A DNA stretch of 64,000 nucleotides from an uncultured Verrucomicrobiales bacterium (GTDB lineage Bacteria > Verrucomicrobiota > Verrucomicrobiia > Verrucomicrobiales > Akkermansiaceae), in contig CALBVY010000045.1 in assembly GCA_937969495.1 (NCBI GenBank), positions 1 to 64,000 on the forward strand, written 5' to 3'. The translations under genes and the position numbers were made by a program. Each line of letters opens with the position of its first letter. The stretch's first letter is position 1. Under the pieces are notes generated by a model that was given only the letters and a program-made list of their open reading frames with translations, searched no databases and had not been told where the DNA came from. Shown one piece after another: positions 36,419 to 45,560 of this stretch.

Positions 36419-36955
36419 TTATTTGAGGATATAAATACCTGTAGCATTGATTAGCATGTTATCCGCTGTTGAGCCATCAGCTACGGTGCCGGTGACGACT
36501 AGTTGGCTTAGCTCCTTAATGCCGGCAAGTCCCTTGATGCCTTCTTTAATGAGATTGCCATCGGTGTCGAGAACCTGAACGGTAAGGGTAGAGGCTTTAA
36601 TGACGTCAGGATCATCACAGCAGACATCCCATGGTGTGGGGCAGCCGTCGTCATGGTTTAAGTCACAAGAGGTTATTTTGTTAGGATCTCCTAGCATCAT
36701 CATAGCGCGGCCGTTGACAAAGGGGTCTTTACGCCCCATGACCTTACCTTGGATGGTGACTGTATCGCCTTTTTTAGCGGTTTTTCTTACTGCGGCTATT
36801 TCGGCTGCGCCGTCGGGAGCTTCACTAAGAATGAGGGACTGGAGAGATCCGGAGATATTGAGAGATGTATCGGCCGTGTTAATATCTTTTTTATCACCGC
36901 AAGAGCTCAATGTTACAGCTGTAGCGAGTGTTAGGAGGAGTAAGTTAAATTTCAT
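36419..36955 (-). CDS. Predicted lipoprotein with Cys-rich segment and OB-fold-like body
   Basis: The 178-residue protein has a signal peptide with lipobox 'TLSSC'. Its beta-rich body ('KKGDTVTIQGKVMGRKDPFV', 'LSQLVVTGTVADG') resembles small periplasmic OB-fold proteins. Between the two lies 'CDLNHDDGCPTPWDVCC', with four Cys plus Asp and His, a plausible metal site. It is the last gene of the minus-strand efflux run, 25 bp after the permease gene, so a link to that system is likely. No family was confirmed. Confidence 0.65.
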   Translation of the reverse strand: MKFNLLLLTLATAVTLSSCGDKKDINTADTSLNISGSLQSLILSEAPDGAAEIAAVRKTAKKGDTVTIQGKVMGRKDPFVNGRAMMMLGDPNKITSCDLNHDDGCPTPWDVCCDDPDVIKASTLTVQVLDTDGNLIKEGIKGLAGIKELSQLVVTGTVADGSTADNMLINATGIYILK

Positions 36956-36980
36956 ATTTTTATCTGGGTTAGGATGGGTT

Positions 36981-38129
36981 TTAAGATGAACGGAGTGCTT
37001 TTGGGAGTGAGGGAGAAAGACAGCGTATAGCAGGAGGGAGGGTTCCTATGGTGCCTAATAGAATCCCTGCGGCAAGACCTGTTAGTATGACTTGAGGTGT
37101 GAGGATTAGTGTAAAAGTGCCGACGGAAAAAGGCACAGTGCGGCCATCGAGCAAAAAATATGCAATAAGAAAAGCCAGTAATGTTCCAGTGAGAGTGGCG
37201 AGCAGAGATTCTTGAATCAAGGAGACTAAAAGAGCGCCGCGTGTGTAGCCGATAGACTGGAGAGTGGCCATCTCACGGATACGTGAAGCAAAGGCCGCAT
37301 ACAGTGTATTGAGACCACCAAAAATAGCACCCGCTGAAACTAGTGCGGCAGTCACCCAGATCATGACCTTGATAGGCTGATAGAAGGCTCCTAGCTTGCT
37401 GTAGTAGACATCTTCACGGATAGCGGCTAACTCTAAATCATTACGCTGGAGAGTGAAGACATGCACGTCATCAAACTCTGCATTATCCATTCTTAAAGTA
37501 ATAGCCGATAAGGTATCACGCTGAGTTAGTGAGGCTAAGTCATTACGGTCAAACCAGATCTCTGACTCTAAAACCGTGCCGGGAGCTGTAAAGATTCCGG
37601 AAACGTTCAGAGCTTCATTTTCAAAATAAATACGCTGCCCAAGAGCGAGCTCAGAGGCATCCACACCTAAGTTTCTATGTGCGAGCTTTCCCACCATCAC
37701 TTCACCTGGAGCAGGGAAGTGTCCTTCGAGTAAACGCACAGAACGATGAACTAGTAATGCCTTTTCTAACACGCCTCGTAGTAGTGCCTGATCTTCTTTG
37801 CCTGAAGCTGTGCGGATAGGTGCCTGGTAAGTGATTTCTCCAGAAACGGCAGGGGTGCCAAGTTGTTCTTCTAGACCACGAATGCTGGTGATGACGCTGG
37901 ACTCTGCATCCAGATGAACTTCTGAGCGCTCGATGGATTCTTCAGAGCCTTTTCCTACCAGAATGACATTCTTTGCTGAACCAGATGCCGAGAGCACACT
38001 ATCCATTCCTTGGTTTAACGCCACGGAAGCGATGAGTAATAAGACCACAAGTGCAGAGCCCCCCACGGTTTGTGCGAGCCGAGATAGATCACGAAACAGG
38101 TTTCGTAAAGCGTAAGTGAATGGTAGCAT
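36981..38129 (-). CDS. ABC transporter permease, MacB/FtsX type (second permease)
   Basis: This 382-residue protein has one N-terminal membrane helix ('GGSALVVLLLIASVALNQGMD'), a large periplasmic domain and a C-terminal FtsX bundle of three helices ('MATLQSIGYTRGALLVSLIQESLLATLTGTLLAFLIAYFLL'). It directly abuts the first permease gene, so the two probably form a heterodimer. This fold couples ATP use to periplasmic or outer-membrane extrusion (LolCDE, MacB). Confidence 0.88.
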   Translation of the reverse strand: MLPFTYALRNLFRDLSRLAQTVGGSALVVLLLIASVALNQGMDSVLSASGSAKNVILVGKGSEESIERSEVHLDAESSVITSIRGLEEQLGTPAVSGEITYQAPIRTASGKEDQALLRGVLEKALLVHRSVRLLEGHFPAPGEVMVGKLAHRNLGVDASELALGQRIYFENEALNVSGIFTAPGTVLESEIWFDRNDLASLTQRDTLSAITLRMDNAEFDDVHVFTLQRNDLELAAIREDVYYSKLGAFYQPIKVMIWVTAALVSAGAIFGGLNTLYAAFASRIREMATLQSIGYTRGALLVSLIQESLLATLTGTLLAFLIAYFLLDGRTVPFSVGTFTLILTPQVILTGLAAGILLGTIGTLPPAIRCLSPSLPKALRSS

Positions 38130-39266
38130 TTAGGAAGAAAGTGAATGGATCAAAGGTCTTGAGGTGGCTTTCCATGCTGGGTAAATGGAAGCAAGCATCC
38201 CTAGTAAAACAGCTACGCTGATGCCGCTGAAAATAATCGCAGGCTCAGGTGCTAGTGACAGTGTTAGACCTTCATTGCCAATGGTGATCGCACGGAAGTG
38301 AAAAAAGAGGTATGCACCGAGAATACCACTTAATCCTCCGAGGGCTCCTAATAGAATGCCCTCCATCAGAACGATGATGCCAATGGCTTGTCGTGAAAAT
38401 CCAAGGGTCTGGAGGATGGCGGTTTCCTTTACTCGACCACGGACGATGAGCAGCACGGCATTTGCTACAAGTCCTAACACAGCGAGCACGGCACCTAGCC
38501 CTAGCCAATGGGTGAAGCCTATGAGCTCGATCATTTGTTTAGCCGTTTCTGCGAAGAAGGCTTTTTCTGGTCGGGTATGCGTAGGTTGTTGATCAGCCTG
38601 AAATGTTTGATCAATTTCAGCAGCAACACTCTTGAGCAGATCAGAAGACTGCACCCTGACATTGAACTGAGTAACCACTCCTAGTCCTATTCGGGAAGCT
38701 TGTTGGAGAAAGGGGAGATGCACGTAAGCAACATTGTTATCCTGTGGTGAATCAGACTGAATGATGCCTGCCACCTGGACATTAACACCCACGGCTTCAA
38801 ATTTATCTCCAGGTGAAAGGTTTCGCCTTTGTGCAAAATTTTTACCAACCAGTGCGGCATCGCTACGGTTGGTGAAGTCCTTGTAAGAGCCGCTGATGAT
38901 TTCAATGTTAGGGTTATAGCTCATCAGGGTTTCTGCTGGCACACCGCGGAAGGTGATGACGTCAAGTGAGGCACCACAGTTATTTACGGCTATCTGAATG
39001 GGGATGACTTCTTTGACGCCGCGGATTTTTTTGATGGTCGCTAAGTAGTGTTCTGGGAGGCGAGAGGTGGAAGGGCAAAATCTATTTTCTCGATAGACTA
39101 CTAAGGTGGTGTCCGTGGCATTGGCTTCAGTAGCCTTCGCAAGCGAGCTCTGCATCGTCTGCACGGCGGTGTAGAGAAACATTCCTGCGGCTACACCGAG
39201 GATGGTTAGTAAGGATCTAAGCCTGTGTCTTGTTAGGTTTTTAAATGCTAGAGTCAGAAGTTTCAT
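38130..39266 (-). CDS. ABC transporter permease, MacB/FtsX type (first permease)
   Basis: The 378-residue protein has the same plan as its neighbour: an N-terminal helix ('LTILGVAAGMFLYTAVQTM'), a periplasmic domain and a C-terminal FtsX bundle ('ETAILQTLGFSRQAIGIIVLMEGILLGALGG'). Its start overlaps the ATPase gene end by 4 bp. The pair, the ATPase and the adaptor make up a MacAB-like exporter. Confidence 0.88.
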   Translation of the reverse strand: MKLLTLAFKNLTRHRLRSLLTILGVAAGMFLYTAVQTMQSSLAKATEANATDTTLVVYRENRFCPSTSRLPEHYLATIKKIRGVKEVIPIQIAVNNCGASLDVITFRGVPAETLMSYNPNIEIISGSYKDFTNRSDAALVGKNFAQRRNLSPGDKFEAVGVNVQVAGIIQSDSPQDNNVAYVHLPFLQQASRIGLGVVTQFNVRVQSSDLLKSVAAEIDQTFQADQQPTHTRPEKAFFAETAKQMIELIGFTHWLGLGAVLAVLGLVANAVLLIVRGRVKETAILQTLGFSRQAIGIIVLMEGILLGALGGLSGILGAYLFFHFRAITIGNEGLTLSLAPEPAIIFSGISVAVLLGMLASIYPAWKATSRPLIHSLSS

Positions 39267-39946
39267 TGTCTAGGATTGTTAATGAGTTGTCCTTTTTCCA
39301 GATGTAGAGTGCGGTGAGCAGCTTGGGCAGCTTTGGGATCGTGAGTGACCATGACAATGGTTTTGCCATGCTCGGTAGCGAGCTGCTGAAGGAGTGTGAG
39401 GATGGAATCAGCTGAATCACGATCGAGATCTCCTGTTGGCTCATCAGCTACCAGAAGTTCTGGATGGTGCACGATAGCTCTGGCAATGGCGACGCGTTGC
39501 TCTTGGCCTCCAGAGAGTTCTGCAGGGCGATGGTGAGCACGGTCTGAAAGGTCAACTAAATCGAGGGCCGCTTGGATTTTCATTCTGCGTTCAGCTTTGG
39601 TGAGTTTTCCTAATAAAAGTGGAAGTTCGATATTTTCATAAGCTGATAGAACGGGGACGAGGTGATAGAGCTGAAAGATGTAGCCTACATGTGTAGCTCG
39701 CCATTGGGTTAACTGACGTTGTGACAAGTCTGCGATATTGCGCCCATTAATTTCTAACTGACCACTGCTGGGGGTGTCGATACCGGCTATGAGATTAAGC
39801 AGGGTGGTTTTCCCTGAGCCGGAAGGCCCCATGAGAGCGAGGAATTCTCCCTGTGGAACATCGAGAGAAAGATTTTCCAAGGGGGTGACAGAGGTTTTGC
39901 CCTTGGTGTAAGACTTGGTGAGTGAGCGGATGGAAATAAAAGCCAT
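39263..39946 (-). CDS. ABC transporter ATP-binding protein (LolD/MacB-type)
   Basis: The 227-residue ATPase has Walker A '[17 protein letters not shown]', signature '[17 protein letters not shown]' and Walker B '[15 protein letters not shown]', with a switch His in '[10 protein letters not shown]'. It belongs to the LolD/MacB group that drives FtsX-type permeases. It starts 2 bp after the adaptor stop and overlaps the first permease gene. Confidence 0.94.
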   Translation of the reverse strand: MAFISIRSLTKSYTKGKTSVTPLENLSLDVPQGEFLALMGPSGSGKTTLLNLIAGIDTPSSGQLEINGRNIADLSQRQLTQWRATHVGYIFQLYHLVPVLSAYENIELPLLLGKLTKAERRMKIQAALDLVDLSDRAHHRPAELSGGQEQRVAIARAIVHHPELLVADEPTGDLDRDSADSILTLLQQLATEHGKTIVMVTHDPKAAQAAHRTLHLEKGQLINNPRQ

Positions 39947-39948
39947 GA

Positions 39949-41343
39949 TTACTGGGAGATTTTGAGTCGGGTGCCGGGCTTAAGCTGATGATGAGGTGGT
40001 AAAATAACACGCTCGCCTGAGCGAAGGCCTGCGTTGACACGGCGATGGTTATCTTTTTTTTCACTGCTAAGCTGGATGGTGCGCAGCTCGGCTTTTTGAT
40101 GAGAGTTGACTACCCAGACTGTTTGTTCGTCGATGAGAGCTGCTTCTGGAATGTAGAGAGCCAAGCGATCCGAGCCTGATGATGGTGTGGCTGTGGATTT
40201 CCCTGTGGCGAAAAACTTACCTCGCACTAGCATCTCGGGTCTCAGCCGTAGGTCAGGGTTTTGAATAGAGACCTTGGCCTGGAGAGTATTTCTCTGCATG
40301 TCTGCTTCACCTGATATGCGAGTGATAGTCCCTTGGAAGGATATCTCAGGTAGTAAGTCTGAGCTTAGCTCAACGAGCTGTCCTGTTCTCATGTTAGCGG
40401 CTTCAGAGAGAGGGACGTCAATACGTGCTTGTAGATGGTTGGGATCGTAAAGCTCAACAACAACGGCTGATTTGGGATCATCCATTCCTAACATACGTTT
40501 TTTACCCGGAGCTACATGCAGGTGCAAAATAATGCCATCCATGGGAGAAGTGACCTGTGTTCTATCTAGTGCTAGTTGTGCGCGGTCTCGTTTAATCTCA
40601 AGCTCTTTGAGCTGGGCTGTCATAGCGATACGCTCTAGGTCAATTTGCTCGATACGTGCTTGGAGGCGGGGGATTTCAGCTTTGGCTACTGCTGTTAATG
40701 CTGCTTGTCGTTCCTGGTTCAATCGTGAGGCGGTGATCTGCTGCTGTGAGACGGCTCCATTTGAGCTTTTCTGGAAACGTTGGTATCTATCTTGAGCTTC
40801 TGCTAGCGAGGCTTTGAGGGCAGTTACTTTTTTTTGTGCACCTACTAGTTCGGCCGCGATCATGTTGGTGCTTTGGCAATGCGCATCAATGCGTTTCTGG
40901 TGTGTTTGGATATTCTGCTCAGCCTGTTGGAGATCTAGTTTAGCGTCATCATCGATTAAAGTTGCGATGAGATCATCTTTTTTAACCTGTTGACCTTCTA
41001 GCACTTTGACCTCTTTGATGACGCCATCTACGAGTGTAGGAACGTATACTGTATAGGGATCTGGTTCTACCCAACCGGAAGCCTGAAAAAGCATTGAGCC
41101 TTTTGAGGTGGAAGATGTTTTTTCTGAGCTTTGGCCTGCTTCTTGGCGTAAAGTGATGACAGGGGCTACGCTTACCTCGGTGGAAGGTATGAGCCGATCA
41201 CCAAAAAGCAGTGCCATGATAAGGATAAATCCAATAATCAGTCCTGATGGTAGCAGCCAAGCAAGTGATCGCCTAGTCTGTGGCTCAGAAGTATGAGCAC
41301 TGGTGTTAGGCTGAGTGAGTTGTTCGAGAGACATATGAGGCAA
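39949..41343 (-). CDS. HlyD-family periplasmic adaptor of the ABC efflux system
   Basis: The 464-residue protein has one membrane helix ('WLLPSGLIIGFILIMALLFG'), lipoyl halves ('DGVIKEVKVLEGQQVKKDDL' and 'TQVTSPMDGIILHLHVAPGK'), a long coiled-coil hairpin in residues 130-250 and a beta-barrel with 'ALIDEQTVWVVNSHQKAEL'. It resembles MacA and links the inner-membrane ABC unit to an outer-membrane channel encoded elsewhere. Confidence 0.9.
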   Translation of the reverse strand: MPHMSLEQLTQPNTSAHTSEPQTRRSLAWLLPSGLIIGFILIMALLFGDRLIPSTEVSVAPVITLRQEAGQSSEKTSSTSKGSMLFQASGWVEPDPYTVYVPTLVDGVIKEVKVLEGQQVKKDDLIATLIDDDAKLDLQQAEQNIQTHQKRIDAHCQSTNMIAAELVGAQKKVTALKASLAEAQDRYQRFQKSSNGAVSQQQITASRLNQERQAALTAVAKAEIPRLQARIEQIDLERIAMTAQLKELEIKRDRAQLALDRTQVTSPMDGIILHLHVAPGKKRMLGMDDPKSAVVVELYDPNHLQARIDVPLSEAANMRTGQLVELSSDLLPEISFQGTITRISGEADMQRNTLQAKVSIQNPDLRLRPEMLVRGKFFATGKSTATPSSGSDRLALYIPEAALIDEQTVWVVNSHQKAELRTIQLSSEKKDNHRRVNAGLRSGERVILPPHHQLKPGTRLKISQ

Positions 41344-41476
41344 GTTAAAGCGAGATGAGAGAGGTATACAGCAAGGTAGAAGAGGGTGGCAGCTAGGAGG
41401 GTAACGCTAAGGTCACCAGAACTTGGTGAGAGCGAGAAACTGGTAGATCAGACAAGGTGATCTACTTCAAAAAAAA

Positions 41477-41926
41477 CTAAAGTCTCAGAGCGGAGTGCCT
41501 GATGTAAATAGGCGCCCTATTCCGAAGTGGATGATCTTCTTCTGAAGGGGGGCTCCCTCGGATAGCGATCGCTGTGCCTGCTAGTTCTCGCCAAGTCAGA
41601 AACTGGTTGGTGGCGAAGAATGGTGCAGGAGAACCATGCTCAGAGGATATTTTGTAAGAGTTATCCCAAACAAAGTCATCGGTATCAATGCTGAGAGACT
41701 GCATGCAGTCATCACAGGGTGTGGGGATGTTATCTTCTGAGGTATCTGAGGTTGAGCAGCAGCCTTGGCAGGTTGATTGCTCAGGTGTGGGGACGGCAGA
41801 CTGACAGAGGCAGTTACCGGCAAAGTAAGTGTCTAAACAGAGACAATAGCCGAGCACGGGGTGCTTGAGGGTGATGACCATAGCCATCACCAACATGAAT
41901 ATTACGGCTGATATCTTACGTAACAT
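41477..41926 (-). CDS. Secreted Cys-rich protein at the head of the ABC efflux operon
   Basis: This 149-residue protein has a signal peptide ('VIFMLVMAMVITLKHPVLG') and then a dense Cys region: 'YCLCLDTYFAGNCLCQS', 'CQGCCSTS' and 'CDDCMQS'. Its polar C-terminal half has no Cys. The spacing suggests metal binding or disulfides. It lies 133 bp upstream of the adaptor gene and reads into it, so it may be a sensor, chaperone or target of the exporter. No family was recognised. Confidence 0.6.
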   Translation of the reverse strand: MLRKISAVIFMLVMAMVITLKHPVLGYCLCLDTYFAGNCLCQSAVPTPEQSTCQGCCSTSDTSEDNIPTPCDDCMQSLSIDTDDFVWDNSYKISSEHGSPAPFFATNQFLTWRELAGTAIAIRGSPPSEEDHPLRNRAPIYIRHSALRL

Positions 41927-41981
41927 AAGTGATTTACCATATTAGAGGTAGAGCTGATGATGTCAAACAGTAAGCTCTCCA

Positions 41982-43253
41982 CTAGGCTGCATCTGCACGT
42001 TTTTTTCGTAGAATGGGGGGCTTTTTACCCTCGACGACGGCACGGTTGATGGTGACGGATTCGATATCATCGCGGCCGGGGACTTCATACATCACATTGA
42101 GCATGATTTTTTCAAAAATGGAACGTAGCGCACGTGCTCCGGTGCCTCGTTTGATGGCTTCTTCTGCAAGTGCCTGAAGGCCATCTTTAGTGACCTTTAG
42201 CTTGACGCCGCTCATGGCAAGGAGCTTGGAATACTGCTTAATGAGTGCGTTCTGAGGCTGCGTGAGAACCTTGATGAGTTCATCACAGCTTAGCTCACGG
42301 AGAGAGGAAATGATAGGGAGGCGTCCAATAAACTCTGGAATGAGACCGAAGTGGAGGAGGTCTTCTGGTTCTGCCTTTTCTAATAAGTCAGCAGATTCGA
42401 GTGCTTTCTCTGAGTTCTCGTCACCTTCGTGGAATCCGAGCACATGTTTGCCGAGACGGCGGCTGATGATGTCATTTACACCCACAAAGGCACCACCACA
42501 GATAAAGAGGATACGTTCAGTATTGACTTGAATATATTCTTGCTGCGGGTGTTTACGTCCGCCTTGTGGTGGCACGTTACAGACACTGCCTTCGAGAATT
42601 TTTAGTAGTGCTTGCTGAACACCCTCACCAGAAACATCGCGGGTGATTGAGACATTCTGAGTGGTACGCCCGATTTTATCAATTTCATCGACGTAGATGA
42701 TACCTCGTTCAGCACGTTCAACGTCAAAATCGGCCGCCTGAAGTAGTCTGAGGATGATGTTTTCCACATCGTCACCTACATAACCAGCCTCGGTAAGCGT
42801 AGTGGCATCTACGATGCAGAAAGGAACATCAAGGACTTTGGCTAGGGTGCGTGCAAGCAACGTTTTTCCAGAACCGGTGGGTCCGAGTAATAGGACGTTT
42901 GATTTTTCTATATCCACATTACTATGCTCGGCAGAGGATGGAACTTGGTCCTGACGTAGGCGCATGTAGTGATTATACACGGCTACTGCGAGGACCTTTT
43001 TGGCGCGCTCTTGCCCGATGACAAAGTCGTTTAGCTTAGCATTGATCTGTTCGGGAGTAAGTACGGCATCTTTAGCTGTCTTGGCGTCTGCTGCGGAGTT
43101 GCTTTTCTGGCGGAGTTCTTTTTCTATGATCGAGGAGCAGACGTCGATGCACTCGTTACAAATATAGACAGATGGCCCAGCAATGAGTTTTTTTACCTCT
43201 GAGTGGCTTTTGCCGCAGAAGGAGCACATGGTGAGATTTGATGTTCGTGCCAT
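41982..43253 (-). CDS. clpX: ATP-dependent Clp protease ATP-binding subunit ClpX
   Basis: The 423-residue unfoldase has an intact N-terminal zinc domain (Cys 10, 13, 32 and 35: 'CSFCGKS', '[10 protein letters not shown]'). The AAA+ domain has '[17 protein letters not shown]', '[13 protein letters not shown]', pore loops ('[10 protein letters not shown]') and the ClpP-docking loop ('[14 protein letters not shown]'). It delivers unfolded substrates to ClpP. It lies downstream of clpP on the minus strand, separated by a terminator-like hairpin, so it may have its own promoter. Confidence 0.97.
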   Translation of the reverse strand: MARTSNLTMCSFCGKSHSEVKKLIAGPSVYICNECIDVCSSIIEKELRQKSNSAADAKTAKDAVLTPEQINAKLNDFVIGQERAKKVLAVAVYNHYMRLRQDQVPSSAEHSNVDIEKSNVLLLGPTGSGKTLLARTLAKVLDVPFCIVDATTLTEAGYVGDDVENIILRLLQAADFDVERAERGIIYVDEIDKIGRTTQNVSITRDVSGEGVQQALLKILEGSVCNVPPQGGRKHPQQEYIQVNTERILFICGGAFVGVNDIISRRLGKHVLGFHEGDENSEKALESADLLEKAEPEDLLHFGLIPEFIGRLPIISSLRELSCDELIKVLTQPQNALIKQYSKLLAMSGVKLKVTKDGLQALAEEAIKRGTGARALRSIFEKIMLNVMYEVPGRDDIESVTINRAVVEGKKPPILRKKRADAA

Positions 43254-43294
43254 AATGTGATAGGAGAATTATAATTGTGGATGATAGATAGAAA

Positions 43295-43328
43295 AAGACA
43301 TCGGAGGAGAATGACCATCCGATGTCTT
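43295..43328 (-). terminator. Hairpin terminator between clpP and clpX
   Basis: AAGACATCGGA pairs with TCCGATGTCTT over 11 bp, around a 12-base loop. On the minus strand a run of T follows. It lies 28 bp past the clpP stop and would partly or fully separate tig-clpP from clpX. Confidence 0.75.
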
Positions 43329-43355
43329 GAGAATACCTTAAATTAGAAATTTGTG

Positions 43356-44012
43356 CTATTTTTTTCCGTCATTCTCACCGGGAGCACCGTCAGGCAGTTC
43401 CTTGCGGCTTTCGAGAACTTTATCGACAAGTCCGTAGGCGGCGGATTCTTCAGCGGACATGTAGTTGTCACGGTCAGCATCTTTTTCCACCTGCTTTTCT
43501 GATTTTCCAGTGTGTTTGGAAAGGATGGTGTTAAGACGCTTCTTGAGATTAAACATGAAGCCGATGGTGCGTTCTACATCAGCTGCGGTGCCCTGAGCGC
43601 CACCGGATACCTGATGAATCATCACGTGTGAGTTGGGTAAGCAGAAGCGTTTGCCCTCGGTACCAGCGGTGAGGAGGACGGCACCCATGGATGCGGCGAT
43701 GCCAATGCAGTAAGTGTTTACATCACAAGTTAGAAACTGCATAGTGTCATAGATCGCAAGACCCGCAGTTACGGAGCCACCAGGGGAGTTGATATAAATG
43801 TGAATGTCCTTCTTAGGATCTTGCATCTGGAGGAAGAGCATCTGTGCGATGACGGAGTTTGCCATCCCATCATCGATACCTGTGCCAATGAAAATAATCC
43901 GATCTTTCAGTAGGCGGGAGTAGATATCAAAGGCGCGCTCGCCACGGCCGTCAGATTCAATGACGGTGGGGATGTAGTAGTTATTTTGAGGGGTGCTAGA
44001 TTCGTTAAACAT
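43356..44012 (-). CDS. clpP: ATP-dependent Clp protease proteolytic subunit ClpP
   Basis: The 218-residue serine peptidase has catalytic Ser 108 in '[14 protein letters not shown]', His 133 in '[12 protein letters not shown]' and an Asp region '[18 protein letters not shown]'. '[19 protein letters not shown]' forms the oxyanion region. It assembles as a tetradecamer and pairs with ClpX. It starts 41 bp after the tig stop, giving the common tig-clpP-clpX order. Confidence 0.97.
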   Translation of the reverse strand: MFNESSTPQNNYYIPTVIESDGRGERAFDIYSRLLKDRIIFIGTGIDDGMANSVIAQMLFLQMQDPKKDIHIYINSPGGSVTAGLAIYDTMQFLTCDVNTYCIGIAASMGAVLLTAGTEGKRFCLPNSHVMIHQVSGGAQGTAADVERTIGFMFNLKKRLNTILSKHTGKSEKQVEKDADRDNYMSAEESAAYGLVDKVLESRKELPDGAPGENDGKK

Positions 44013-44053
44013 AACAAAAATTAATTAATTAAAAATGAAAGAGGCAAGGTGGA

Positions 44054-45388
44054 TTATTCAGCTTCTGCGGTGACTTCCTCCACCTTCGCGTTGTCTACGA
44101 GGAAGTCAATCGACTTACCAATGAGAATGGAGTTTCTCAGGCTGGAAACACGACCTGATTTCTGGAGTTCACGCATTAGGGCCTTGGGCGCCTTTTTCTG
44201 CTGCTGAGCGATAGCTGCTACACGTTGGGCGACTTCGTTATCTGTAACGGCGATCTTTTCTGCGTGAGCGATCTCTTGGAGGATAAAGTTTGTCTTTAGA
44301 TTGTTCCGTGCCTGCACCTGCGCAGAGGCAATGATTTCTGCCTGTTGATTGGCGATTTCCTCATCACTCATACCTGCCTGTGCACCACGAGCGACCATGT
44401 CATCCGCGCTACCTTGAGCTTCTTGATTGACAAGTTCTTCAGGAAGATCGAAATCAACACGGCTGAGGAGGGTCTCTACGACCTGATTAACCTTGTCCTC
44501 CTCGATTTGTTTTTTCTTCTGCATGGTGATCTGCTCTTTGATGAGCTCTTTGAGATCATCCACCGTCTTATCTTTACCAAATTGAAGAGTTTCTTCTACA
44601 AATTGATCATCCAGCTCAGGTAGGAGCTGATCTTTTATACCCTTTACCGTGACCGCAAAGAGGATATCTTTACCGTGAAGTTCGGTGAGAGGGAAGTCCT
44701 CTCCCACGGTACTAGTGACCTCGCGAGTTTCATCCTTAGCAGCGCCTTCAAGCTGTTTGGCAAAGCCGGGTAAAAATGCGTCGTCTTTAATCTGCACCCA
44801 ATAATCTTCTTTGCCCGCGAGAATACCGACAGGTTTTCCAACAGCTTCCTCGAGAGGCTTGCCGTCAAGCGTGGAGGTGAAATCAATAATAGCAATATCA
44901 CCGGACTTCAGAGCACGATCTTCCACATCTGTGTAGTCCGCGTAGCGCTCTAAGAGCCCGTTGATCTCTTGCTCTAACTCCTCATCCGTGGCGTCTGCAG
45001 AGGCGGCTTTGATTTCAATTTCTTTGTAATCAGGGAGTTCGAACGTGGGAGCGAGAATCAGAGGCATGGTGAAATTAAATGCACCATCATTCGTGAATTC
45101 TGCACTCTCTGGGTTTTTGAAATTAAGCACTTTAAGATCTTCATTCTGCTCCATTGCTTCACCACAAGCAGAGCTAATGAGGCGTGATTCGAGCTCAGCT
45201 TTGATGTCATTAGCAAAACGTTTTTCGATGACGGAGATGGGTGTTTTACCTGGACGGAAGCCTGGGATCTTGGCCTGAGAGCCAAATGCTTTAACGATGT
45301 TCTTACGTTCGTTCTGAACCTTCTCGGCTGGGATTTCCGCACGGAGAGTGGCGGTGCATTCGGGCTGTTTATCGACAGTGATATTCAT
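44054..45388 (-). CDS. tig: Trigger factor
   Basis: The 444-residue ribosome-bound chaperone and prolyl isomerase has an N-terminal ribosome-binding domain ('GSQAKIPGFRPGKTPISVIEKRF'), an FKBP-like domain near residues 160-245 ('ALKSGDIAIIDFTSTLDGKPLEEA') and a helical C-terminal chaperone region. It folds nascent chains at the tunnel exit. The position before clpP and clpX is the classic arrangement. Confidence 0.95.
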   Translation of the reverse strand: MNITVDKQPECTATLRAEIPAEKVQNERKNIVKAFGSQAKIPGFRPGKTPISVIEKRFANDIKAELESRLISSACGEAMEQNEDLKVLNFKNPESAEFTNDGAFNFTMPLILAPTFELPDYKEIEIKAASADATDEELEQEINGLLERYADYTDVEDRALKSGDIAIIDFTSTLDGKPLEEAVGKPVGILAGKEDYWVQIKDDAFLPGFAKQLEGAAKDETREVTSTVGEDFPLTELHGKDILFAVTVKGIKDQLLPELDDQFVEETLQFGKDKTVDDLKELIKEQITMQKKKQIEEDKVNQVVETLLSRVDFDLPEELVNQEAQGSADDMVARGAQAGMSDEEIANQQAEIIASAQVQARNNLKTNFILQEIAHAEKIAVTDNEVAQRVAAIAQQQKKAPKALMRELQKSGRVSSLRNSILIGKSIDFLVDNAKVEEVTAEAE

Positions 45389-45560
45389 GGTGGATTTGAA
45401 TGGTTGAAAAAATAGGAACGAGGGCGGAAGTAGCTCCTCGGAAGGCGGAAACTAGAGCTGCCACCGCGATGAGTCAAGAACCATGACTACGATGTAATAG
45501 GATGCCACTGTCATAAAACTCCATGTTGGCAAAAATGAGATCATACCGCATAATAAAACC

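Noticed and set aside
36950-36985. Further copy of the dispersed repeat (CTAACCCAGAT near the lipoprotein start)
   Set aside because: Only about 11 bases match one half-site and the second half is absent.
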